Below are positions 1-3,753 of a DNA stretch of 5,025 nucleotides, in pieces; the first letter of the stretch is position 1, and each line of letters begins with the position of its first letter. The translations under genes were made by a program, and so were the position numbers. The notes below the pieces were generated by a model. The model searched no databases. It worked only from the letters and a program-made list of their open reading frames with translations, and had not been told where the DNA came from. The stretch comes from Methanosarcinales archaeon (lineage in GTDB: Archaea; Halobacteriota; Methanosarcinia; Methanosarcinales; Methanogasteraceae), in contig JAUWCK010000104.1 of the NCBI GenBank assembly GCA_030609345.1, positions 1 to 5,025 on the forward strand, written 5' to 3'.

Positions 1-1
1 A

Positions 2-244
2 CGGCATCCCGAACTCAAGAACTTCGATTTGGCGAATAGGATCGGTATCGCCGTCGAATCTCCTGATTATGTCGTGCAGGGGAAATTTGGCAGACATATC
101 GCTGTGAGGTCAGAGCCGATGATGCTTGGCAAGGCTAAATACATGGTTGTGATCTACGAAGATGGTGGGGAAGTGATAACAGCATTTATGACTTCAAAGA
201 TCGAAAAGATCATCAAGAGGAATGTATTATGGAAGCGATGTTAA
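2..244 (+). CDS. PBECR-like toxin-type protein, 3' part (5' end outside window)
   Basis: The frame is open from the left edge, so the true start lies upstream. The TTG at 29 would cut into conserved sequence: the residues before it read RHPELKNF, and a His-Pro-Glu segment is typical of this family. The visible 80 residues hold a 'PDYVVQGKFGRH' block, a hydrophobic strand (YMVVIYEDG), then 'VITAFMTSKIEK' and a basic C-terminus ending near VLWKR. From memory this order (HPE, PD-V-QGK, VVVY, ITAF-TS, LWK) matches small archaeal and bacterial proteins with the phage Barnase-EndoU-ColicinE5/D-RelE-like (PBECR) fold, predicted RNases often found beside DUF2283 proteins. The next gene overlaps its 3' end by 16 nt, which fits a translationally coupled toxin-antitoxin-like pair. 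Nuclease activity is inferred, and the exact family needs a profile search. Confidence 0.7.
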   Translation, partial: RHPELKNFDLANRIGIAVESPDYVVQGKFGRHIAVRSEPMMLGKAKYMVVIYEDGGEVITAFMTSKIEKIIKRNVLWKRC

Positions 245-426
245 AGGTGAAAACGGTGGAGGCTCTGGATATAGATTACGATCGTGGCAGAGACGTGCTT
301 TACATAAGTTTTGGAGCACCAACTGCCGCGGATGATGCGGAACTCCTGGATAATGATGTTATCGTGCGGTACAGACAACACCGGATGATAGGGATAACGG
401 TTCCGGATTTTTCGCGAAGAAGTTAA
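229..426 (+). CDS. DUF2283 family protein (putative antitoxin partner)
   Basis: A 65-residue protein whose core reads 'DIDYDRGRDVLYISFG', then an acidic 'AELLDNDVIVRYRQHRMIGITVPDFSRR'. This is the DUF2283 pattern: Y-D-x-x-x-D-x-L-Y-I-x-F, then a -D-x-V-I-V-x-Y- strand and a closing -I-G-I-x-x-x-x-F-S/A- strand. The family is a small beta-rich fold of unproven biochemistry, often encoded next to a DUF4258 or PBECR-type protein, so an antitoxin role is plausible. GAGG at 217-220 sits 8 nt before the ATG at 229, which supports this start over the in-frame ATG at 238. It overlaps the upstream gene by 16 nt. The C-terminus is short, ending right after the last predicted strand. The family call is firm; the function is inferred from context. 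Confidence 0.85.
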   Translation: MEAMLKVKTVEALDIDYDRGRDVLYISFGAPTAADDAELLDNDVIVRYRQHRMIGITVPDFSRRS

Positions 427-433
427 GCAGATA

Positions 434-443
434 GAGACGTCTC
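434..443. repeat. Short perfect palindrome after the DUF2283 gene
   Basis: GAGACGTCTC is a 10-bp perfect palindrome 8 nt after the DUF2283 stop. A second imperfect inverted repeat, TGCATCACCC (466-475) with GGGCGATGCA (484-493), follows and ends inside repeat copy A. Neither has a downstream T-run, so I do not call a terminator. Either could be chance. Confidence 0.3.
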
Positions 444-483
444 GATCGTAGATCGCCTGTTGTGTTGCATCACCCATCACCGA

Positions 484-660
484 GGGCGATGCATCCCAGA
501 CCAACAGCCTCCCGCCGCCTGCGCACACACCTCTGCCCGCCCCCGCTCCTGCACTTCCACGACTCCACCGGCGGCGCATCCGCCAGCGACGCGAGGCGCC
601 CCCGCCGCCCGGCTCGCATGCTGCAAGCATACCAGAGACGAATAGGCGGCGGGCGGCGAA
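484..660 (+). repeat. GC-rich dispersed repeat, copy A
   Basis: First of four related GC-rich units in the window, all in the same orientation. Shared landmarks in order are: a GGGCGATGCATCC-type start; a C-rich stretch with GCGCAC and CCCGCCCCCGCTCC; CACTTCCAC (near 553-561); CACCGGCGGCGCATCC (566-581); CGCCCGGCTCGC; and ACGAATAGGCGGCGG. The distal part can fold as a hairpin with arms CGCCGCCCG (603-611) and CGGGCGGCG (650-658). In this copy the loop is the most diverged of the four, with a local ATGCT-GCA-AGCAT palindrome. Long open frames crossing it on both strands give Pro/Arg/Ala-rich low-complexity translations, so I treat it as noncoding. The boundaries are estimated by eye from the alignment with copies B and C. 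Confidence 0.85.
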
Positions 661-710
661 GGTCAGTGGGTGCTTGCAGTGGCGTGCTCACCCCCAACCA
701 CAGAAAACCT

Positions 711-720
711 TTTCAAATAT
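711..720 (+). promoter_or_regulatory. Possible archaeal TATA box for hicBA
   Basis: TTTCAAATAT follows an A-rich stretch (GAAAACC) in the first AT-rich segment after repeat copy A. Transcription starting about 25 nt downstream would fall near 740-745, just before the hicB ATG at 753. The match to an archaeal TATA box is modest. Confidence 0.4.
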
Positions 721-739
721 CAAAAACACATCTTCAGCG

Positions 740-744
740 GGTGA
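740..744 (+). promoter_or_regulatory. Ribosome binding site of hicB
   Basis: GGTGA matches the common archaeal Shine-Dalgarno core (complement of the 16S rRNA 3' end, AUCACCUCC). It lies 8 nt before the ATG at 753, which fixes that start. Confidence 0.65.
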
Positions 745-752
745 CTTGAAAG

Positions 753-956
753 ATGAAATACAAAGTAGTGATCAGCGAAGGTGAAGATGGTTGGTATGTC
801 GTGGAATGCCCCTCCATACCCGGCTGTGTATCGCAGGGGAAGACCGTTGAAGAAGCACTGGAAAATATAAAAGATGCGATGTATGGCTGTCTGGAAGTCC
901 TGAATGAGCGCATTGAAATCAAGGGTGGTGCACGGATAATGGAAGTGGCGGTCTGA
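753..956 (+). CDS. hicB: HicB family antitoxin
   Basis: A 67-residue protein with the HicB N-terminal pattern: 'YKVVISEGEDGWYVVECPSIPGCVSQGKTVEEALENIKDAM'. The key elements are G-W-Y-V-V-E-C-P-x-I-P-G-C, then S-Q-G-x-T-x-E-E-A-L-x-N-I-x-D-A. HicB folds as a partial RNase H-like domain that binds and blocks the HicA toxin. This is the short form: it ends about 20 residues after the core and lacks the C-terminal ribbon-helix-helix or HTH DNA-binding domain of longer HicB proteins. Autoregulation is therefore less certain than for the long type. The order is hicB-hicA, the reverse of E. coli, and the stop TGA shares its A with the hicA ATG, implying tight coupling. It starts 92 nt after repeat copy A. 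Confidence 0.93.
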   Translation: MKYKVVISEGEDGWYVVECPSIPGCVSQGKTVEEALENIKDAMYGCLEVLNERIEIKGGARIMEVAV

Positions 957-1183
957 TGGCAAGATTGCCCCGGATATCGGGCATGAAAGCAGTTAAGGCT
1001 TTTTCTAAAGATGGTTGGTTCATGGCAAGGCAGACCGGCAGCCACGTCATAATGGTAAAAACCGGCTACATGGTTACGCTTTCGGTGCCAAAACACAGAG
1101 AACTTGATAGAGGTACTCTCAGAAAACTCATCAGACTCGCTGGCTTAAGTGTCGATGAATTCGTTGAGTTGCTGCGGAGATAA
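956..1183 (+). CDS. hicA: HicA family mRNA interferase toxin
   Basis: A 75-residue protein with the full HicA (YcfA) layout. 'ISGMKAVKAFSKDGWFMARQTGSHVIM' carries the G-S-H motif with the catalytic histidine at residue 30. It is followed by the strand 'YMVTLSVPKHRELDRGTLRKLIRLAGLSVDEFVELL', the typical H-x-E-L-x-x-G-T-L-x-x-I-x-x-x-A-G-L-S-x-x-E-F tail. HicA proteins have a double-stranded-RNA-binding-like fold and cleave mRNA and tmRNA independently of ribosomes; HicB neutralises them. The length is normal and all landmark residues are present, so the toxin looks intact. The start overlaps the hicB stop by one base. Only a weak purine-rich site (GGAAGTGGCGG) precedes it, consistent with translational coupling. 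No clear terminator follows before repeat copy B. Confidence 0.94.
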   Translation: MARLPRISGMKAVKAFSKDGWFMARQTGSHVIMVKTGYMVTLSVPKHRELDRGTLRKLIRLAGLSVDEFVELLRR

Positions 1184-1239
1184 GTGGGCGGTTCGACAAA
1201 AAATGCCCTCCACCCAAAATTCCATTTGCGACTCACTTT

Positions 1240-1415
1240 GGGCGACGTATCCACGCCCACCCCCGCCCGCCGCCCGTGCGCACGGGCAGCCCACCCCCGC
1301 TCCGCCCCGCACTTCCACAACCCACCGGCGGCGCAATCCCCGCGACACCACGACGCAGATGCCCGCCGCCCGGCTCGCCTGCAGCGAAGCACGCACAGCA
1401 CGAATGGGCAGCGAA
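1240..1415 (+). repeat. GC-rich dispersed repeat, copy B
   Basis: Second copy, same orientation as copy A. It opens with GGGCGACGTATCC and has a CGTGCGCACG palindrome, CCCCCGCTCC, CACTTCCACAACC, CCACCGGCGGCGC (near 1322-1334), CCGCCCGGCTCGCCTGC (1365-1381), GAAGCACGCACAGCACGAAT (1386-1405) and ends GGGCAGCGAA. The distal arms are weaker than in copy A: only TGCCC (1360-1364) with GGGCA (1406-1410). It starts 57 nt after hicA and ends about 15 nt before a clear TATA box. Pro/His/Arg-rich open frames across it are low complexity and not called. The stretch 1184-1239 before it holds no gene that I can see. Confidence 0.87.
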
Positions 1416-1430
1416 GACTCGACACACCGA

Positions 1431-1441
1431 AAATTTTATAA
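1431..1441 (+). promoter_or_regulatory. Archaeal TATA box before the tandem small genes
   Basis: AAATTTTATAA is preceded by the purine-rich CCGAA (BRE-like). The box centre is about 26 nt before the ATG at 1464, so transcription would start at or next to that ATG. That predicts a leaderless or nearly leaderless mRNA and explains the absence of a Shine-Dalgarno site there. The box begins 15 nt after the end of repeat copy B. Confidence 0.65.
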
Positions 1442-1463
1442 CGAGACTGATGTAATCAAATCT

Positions 1464-1613
1464 ATGGAATCTATGCCAGAAAAGAGGATAGTTTTAACGA
1501 TAGACCCAAATGAATTGAAGGAAGGGGTATGCAAAATATACCCATCGAAAGATGAAAAATTTGCAGTGTGTATGGAAGACGAAAAGATCAAAATCTTCCC
1601 GATCGAAGAGTGA
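1464..1613 (+). CDS. Small unknown protein, tandem copy 1 (49 aa)
   Basis: I do not recognise the family. The ATG at 1464 was chosen because the TATA box at 1431-1441 places transcription start almost exactly there. The in-frame ATG at 1473 is possible, and starts further upstream would translate the GC-rich repeat. The core reads 'RIVLTIDPNELKEGVCKIY', then 'KFAVCMEDEKIKIFPIEE', and is predicted mostly beta. It aligns with the next gene product: I-V-x-I-D-P-x-x-[LF]-K-[ED]-G-x-C-K, then K-[FY]-x-V-C-x-x-D-x-x-x-[KV]-I. Two cysteines (residues 23 and 36) are conserved between the copies. It is acidic, with no signal peptide or membrane segment. The next gene starts 14 nt after its stop, so the two are probably cotranscribed. 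Confidence 0.65.
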   Translation: MESMPEKRIVLTIDPNELKEGVCKIYPSKDEKFAVCMEDEKIKIFPIEE

Positions 1614-1614
1614 G

Positions 1615-1620
1615 AGAAGG
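1615..1620 (+). promoter_or_regulatory. Ribosome binding site of tandem copy 2
   Basis: AGAAGG lies 7 nt before the ATG at 1628. This selects 1628 over the in-frame ATG at 1568, which lies inside the preceding gene. Confidence 0.55.
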
Positions 1621-1627
1621 TATTTGG

Positions 1628-1804
1628 ATGGATGTTCTTCCCATAAACCTATCGAGAAAGACAAGCGAGATCGTTATAGATCCAACTGTTTTTAAAGATG
1701 GTGATTGCAAAGAGATTCGCGTCTGGAGTTGGAAACGGTTTAAAACGGTAAAATATGTGGTGTGCTATAAAGACGGTGAATTTGTAATATCTAAATTCGA
1801 TTGA
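1628..1804 (+). CDS. Small unknown protein, tandem copy 2 (58 aa)
   Basis: An unrecognised 58-residue protein, clearly related to the preceding one. 'EIVIDPTVFKDGDCKEIRVW' and 'VKYVVCYKDGEFVISKFD' match the IDP/K-G-C-K and V-C-x-x-D-x-x-x-x-I blocks of copy 1. It has a longer N-terminus (MDVLPINLSRKTS) and a basic/aromatic insert (WSWKRFKT) between the blocks. It is predicted to be a small beta-sheet protein without membrane segments. The pair could be diverged duplicates or a two-component system of related folds. Both cysteines (residues 27 and 46) are kept, perhaps for metal binding, but two per chain is few. The last strand (KYVVCYKDGEFVI) loosely resembles the last strand of the PBECR-like protein at the left edge (KYMVVIYEDGGEVI), probably by fold convergence. 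Confidence 0.7.
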   Translation: MDVLPINLSRKTSEIVIDPTVFKDGDCKEIRVWSWKRFKTVKYVVCYKDGEFVISKFD

Positions 1805-1961
1805 ACATGAAAATTTGATGAGTTGTGCTGCCATTGTTACATGGTTGGGCGGGGAACGTGGGCGGTCGAGTGAGTGAGCTGGTTAGAGTGTCCGAAATAT
1901 TGGTGTGCTTTAATCCTGAAGATACATCACTCGCCCAATTATCCCCCTACAAATTACCCGT
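1805..1961 (+). other. Intergenic stretch without a recognised gene
   Basis: These 157 nt lie between tandem copy 2 and repeat copy C. They include GTGGGCGGTCGA (1858-1869), close to GTGGGCGGTTCGA (1184-1196) at the corresponding place before copy B, so the repeat unit or its flank may extend further left than drawn. GAGCTGGTTAGAG (1877-1889) looks like a tRNA D-arm, but no anticodon stem or TΨC arm follows. The open frame crossing the stretch continues into the repeat and is not convincing. Confidence 0.4.
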
Positions 1962-2134
1962 GGCGGCGTATCCCCCCACCACCTGTGCACACTCGGCAGC
2001 CCGCCCCCGCCCCACTCCTTCTCACTTCCACATACCCACCGGCGGCGCATCCGCCCACGCCGCGACGCGAGACGCCCCCGCCCGGCTCGCCTGCGACGAA
2101 GCACGCACAGCACGAATAGGCGGCGGGGCGGCAA
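1962..2134 (+). repeat. GC-rich dispersed repeat, copy C
   Basis: Third copy, same orientation, and the most consensus-like. It opens with GGCGGCGTATCC and has CACCTGTGCACAC, GGCAGCCCGCCCCCGC, CACTTCCACATACCCACC, GGCGGCGCATCCGCC (2041-2055), GCGACGCGAGACGCCCC (close to copy A), CCCGGCTCGCCTGC, GAAGCACGCACAGCACGAAT and AGGCGGCGGGGCGGCAA. The distal arms CCCCGCC (2076-2082) and GGCGGGG (2122-2128) can pair across a loop whose sequence is nearly identical to that of copy B. It ends 12 nt before a TATA-like element. Confidence 0.88.
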
Positions 2135-2142
2135 GGATATGG

Positions 2143-2154
2143 AAAGTTTAAATA
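2143..2154 (+). promoter_or_regulatory. Archaeal promoter (BRE/TATA-like) before the coiled-coil gene
   Basis: AAAGTTTAAATA has its TATA part (TTTAAATA) at 2147-2154. The expected transcription start, about 25 nt downstream, is near 2175. That falls just before the ATG at 2182 and after the ATG at 2170. It sits immediately after repeat copy C, as the promoter at 1431 does after copy B. Confidence 0.6.
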
Positions 2155-2181
2155 TGCAAGATGGTATAGATGGTGCCAACA

Positions 2182-2526
2182 ATGCAAGAAGAAGTCACAT
2201 TCGGGGAAATTTTGAACATGCGCCCTGAGAAGTTCGTATTCGAGAGCAAGAAAAATATGGGCAAGATCGTATACGCGCTTGCTCATGAGATATTTGAATT
2301 GAGAAAGGAACTCGAAGAAATAAAGAGCAATAAGTCGATGGAGGTTGTAGAAAAGATCGTAGTGTTAAACGATGTTCCTTATTCAGAGGCTAAAACTATG
2401 ATAGAAGATTATTTGAAGAGCCACGAAGACGTTTATATGTATGAGATATCTAATGACTTAAGATTGGACTTAAAGATTGTACATGAAATCGTTGAGGAAC
2501 TAATTAAAGAAGATAAGGTGAAATAG
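2182..2526 (+). CDS. Unknown protein: conserved N-terminus, helical middle, winged-helix-like C-terminus
   Basis: A 114-residue protein (118 if started at the ATG at 2170). I prefer 2182: GGTG at 2172-2175 lies 6 nt upstream, and the promoter at 2143-2154 would start transcription after 2170. It begins 'MQEEVTFGEILNMRPEKFVFESKKNMGKIVYALAHEIFELRKELEEIKS', which is mostly helical with a charged, coiled-coil-like run. The C-terminal half, 'YSEAKTMIEDYLKSHEDVYMYEISNDLRLDLKIVHEIVEELIKEDKVK', has the look of a winged helix: helix, turn, then L-x-L-D-x-x-x-V-x-E-I-x-E-E-L-x-K-E-x-K-V. I recall similar hypothetical proteins from methanogen/ANME-type archaea but know no function. A small DNA-binding regulator is possible; no catalytic motif is visible. 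It is AT-rich in codon use like its neighbours and unlike the adjoining repeat. Confidence 0.8.
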   Translation: MQEEVTFGEILNMRPEKFVFESKKNMGKIVYALAHEIFELRKELEEIKSNKSMEVVEKIVVLNDVPYSEAKTMIEDYLKSHEDVYMYEISNDLRLDLKIVHEIVEELIKEDKVK

Positions 2527-2535
2527 GTGGTTTTC

Positions 2536-2721
2536 ATGCCGATATGTAGGAACAAAGGAGATGCCATAGAAGGAGATGTGATAACCTGTCAGGCACGGAA
2601 ATATGAGACGCTGGTGATAAAAGGAAGTGGGGCACATAGAGCCGCAAGGATTAAATTAAGCGGTAGAGGTAGGACTTCTGCATATTGTGTGATAGATAAA
2701 CCGCTGAAATGGATAAAATAG
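2536..2721 (+). CDS. Small hypothetical protein (61 aa), weakly supported
   Basis: GGTGG at 2526-2530 lies 5 nt before the ATG at 2536. The ORF starts 9 nt after the upstream stop, so it could be the second gene of that operon; GTG at 2527 is an alternative start. The product is basic: 'MPICRNKGDAIEGDVITCQARKYETLVIKGSGAHRAARIKLSGRGRTSAYCVIDKPLKWIK'-like in order, with three cysteines and no recognised motif. The alternation of hydrophobic strands with Gly/Arg turns would fit a small beta protein. It ends in TAG, followed at once by an ATG that continues in the same frame to 3084. I do not recognise it. Confidence 0.4.
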   Translation: MPICRNKGDAIEGDVITCQARKYETLVIKGSGAHRAARIKLSGRGRTSAYCVIDKPLKWIK

Positions 2722-3084
2722 ATGGATCGTGTCTTAATATGGAAAGCTGCGATGCGATCAGAACCAACAGCCCATAGCTTATGGCAAGACAAGAGAATAT
2801 CAGGATTCAGAACAATAGCTGCAGTTGCAGTATTGTCAGCAGTGGCTTATTTTGAGAGGGGGACTGAAATAAAACAAGGGCGCTCGATTCTCTATGCAAA
2901 TCACATGGGGCGGCGCATCCGCCCGGCTCGCCTGCAACGAGTACGCACGGCACGAATAGGTGGCGGCGGGGCGGCGAATACACACAACGCCCGAGCCGCA
3001 AGCAATATATCATCGCAAGCAAAAGCAGCATACGAATGCCATATGCCTATAGGCATGAAAATAGCGAAGTATCTTCAGAGTTAA
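2722..3084 (+). CDS. Doubtful ORF carrying repeat copy D in frame
   Basis: The frame is open for 120 codons directly after the TAG of the previous ORF, with no ribosome site of its own. Codons 1-60 include 'FRTIAAVAVLSAVAYFE', a short hydrophobic stretch. Codons 62-86 are the translation of repeat copy D (Arg/Gly/Ala-rich, low complexity). The tail (AASNISSQAKAAYECHMPIGMKIAKYLQS) resembles nothing I know. The repeat in the middle argues that this is intergenic DNA or a decayed gene interrupted by the repeat. I list it so that 2722-3085 is accounted for, not because I believe it is translated. Confidence 0.15.
   Translation: MDRVLIWKAAMRSEPTAHSLWQDKRISGFRTIAAVAVLSAVAYFERGTEIKQGRSILYANHMGRRIRPARLQRVRTARIGGGGAANTHNARAASNISSQAKAAYECHMPIGMKIAKYLQS
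2907..2978 (+). repeat. GC-rich dispersed repeat, copy D (short form)
   Basis: Only the distal part of the unit is present: GGGGCGGCGCATCCGCC joins directly to CGGCTCGCCTGC, then ACGAGTACGCACGGCACGAAT, AGGTGGCGGCGGGGCGGCGAA. The C-rich first half and the segment between GCATCCGCC and CCCGGCTCGCC are missing. Arms CCGCCC (2919-2924) and GGGCGG (2969-2974) can still pair. It has the same orientation as copies A-C and lies about 107 nt before the HEPN gene. The missing part is explained by recombination between the direct repeats inside the full unit (see findings). Confidence 0.85.
3043..3056. promoter_or_regulatory. 14-bp perfect palindrome upstream of the HEPN/MNT operon
   Basis: ATGCCTATAGGCAT is self-complementary over all 14 bases. 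A partial extra half-site, ATGCC at 3036-3040, precedes it. It ends 29 nt before the HEPN ATG, a normal place for a toxin-antitoxin operator. The regulatory role is inference. A possible TATA element (AATATATC, 3004-3011) lies about 35 nt upstream of it. Confidence 0.45.
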
Positions 3085-3085
3085 C

Positions 3086-3452
3086 ATGAAACCAGAAGTC
3101 AAGAATTGGTTGGAACAAGCAGAACACGACATAGACGTCGCAGAATATAATTTTGACGGAAATATGCTGGATGCTGCTGCTTTTTATTCGCAGCAAGCAG
3201 TGGAAAAGGCATTGAAATCGCTATACCTCTTGAAGTTTAACGAACTGTGGAGGGTGCATGATCTGGTGAGAATCGCAAAAGAGGGTTGAAGCACCGACTA
3301 AAATTGTCAGATTATGTGCAAAAATTACTCCTGCATATACCAGCACTCGATATCCCGATGTCTGTAACGAATATGACCGTAGAGATGTGGAAGAGATTTT
3401 GATGGGTGCAAAGGAGGTACTGGAATGGGTGAAGATAAATCTAAACTTATAA
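3086..3452 (+). pseudogene. HEPN-domain (HepT-like) protein, frameshifted
   Basis: The first 66 codons give 'MKPEVKNWLEQAEHDIDVAEYNFDGNMLDAAAFYSQQAVEKALKSLYLLK...WRVHDLVRIAKE', a textbook PF05168-type HEPN N-terminus (W-L-x-x-A-x-x-D-x-x-x-A, F-x-x-Q-Q-A-x-E-K-A-L-K, H-D-L). The frame then hits TGA at 3287-3289. Moving one base within the GGG at 3283-3285 restores 'VEAPTKIVRLCAKITPAYTSTRYPDVCNEYDRRDVEEILMGAKEVLEWVK', the expected second half with its TRYPD block, ending at 3452. The joined product is about 121 residues, normal for the family, so a single extra G explains everything. It may be a real inactivating mutation, a sequencing error or a slippage site. HEPN proteins are RNases or their partners. 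After TRYPD I see no His in the usual R-x4-6-H spacing, so activity is uncertain even if repaired. The restored frame overlaps the MNT gene by 28 nt. Confidence 0.85.
3411..3418 (+). promoter_or_regulatory. Strong ribosome binding site of the MNT gene
   Basis: AAGGAGGT, an almost complete anti-Shine-Dalgarno match, lies 6 nt before the ATG at 3425. It is inside the HEPN reading frame, so the antitoxin can be translated efficiently regardless of the upstream frameshift. Confidence 0.75.
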
Positions 3453-3745
3453 AAGCGTTAAGAGCGTTTAAAGATATTATCTGCCAAAAATACGATATAA
3501 AAGAGGTGATATTATTTGGCTCTCAGGTGAGTGGAACGGCGGATAAGGATAGCGATGTTGATTTAATCGTGGTTGGCGATGAGTTTAGGGATAAAAGCCC
3601 GCTAAAAAGACCTTTTGACCTCTACCTGGAATGGACGATGGATTATCCAGTAGATTTTCTATGCTACACGCCAGAAGAATTTGAAGAGAAGCGAAATGAG
3701 ATAAGTATTGTTCGTCATGCGATAAACGAGGGAATTGCAATTTGA
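3425..3745 (+). CDS. MNT-type minimal nucleotidyltransferase (HEPN partner, MntA-like)
   Basis: A 106-residue protein with an intact polymerase-beta-like core. 'VILFGSQVSGTADKDSDVDLIVV' holds the G-S motif (residues 32-33) and the paired metal-binding aspartates D44 and D46. The third acidic residue is D77 in 'YPVDFLCYT'. It begins with a helical segment (KLIKALRAFKDIICQKYDIKE) and ends with a short helix. Family members are encoded next to HEPN proteins. In characterised pairs (MntA/HepT) the transferase AMPylates the HEPN toxin and so neutralises it. The ATG at 3425 is supported by AAGGAGGT 6 nt upstream. Partner contact is expected from the gene overlap. It is intact while its HEPN partner is frameshifted, the pattern expected if the toxin is lost first. 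Confidence 0.92.
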   Translation: MGEDKSKLIKALRAFKDIICQKYDIKEVILFGSQVSGTADKDSDVDLIVVGDEFRDKSPLKRPFDLYLEWTMDYPVDFLCYTPEEFEEKRNEISIVRHAINEGIAI

Positions 3746-3753
3746 TAGGTTGA

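Noticed and set aside
241..697. Long open frames on both strands across the GC-rich repeats (also 1066-1441, 1825-2286 and 2807-3031).
   Set aside because: Translations are Arg/Pro/Ala/Gly-rich low complexity, run through the repeats, and overlap well-supported genes. Stop codons are simply rare in GC-rich DNA.
1184..1218. Terminator after hicA formed by GGGC (1186-1189) and GCCC with an A-run between.
   Set aside because: The stem is only four pairs and no T-run follows; archaeal termination usually needs a T-rich tract.
1149..1463. The long upstream extension of the first tandem small gene, starting inside hicA.
   Set aside because: It would translate repeat copy B; the TATA box at 1431-1441 places transcription start near the ATG at 1464.
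1877..1889. GAGCTGGTTAGAG resembles the D-arm of a tRNA.
   Set aside because: No anticodon stem-loop, TΨC arm or acceptor pairing follows at the right spacing; a fragment at most.
484..2134. Integron attC sites as the identity of the repeats.
   Set aside because: I looked for paired RYYYAAC / GTTRRRY boxes at the repeat ends and found none, and no integrase is in the window. The cassette-like layout is kept only as an open hypothesis.
484..2978. CRISPR array.
   Set aside because: The units are about 70-175 bp, imperfect, and separated by genes rather than short uniform spacers.
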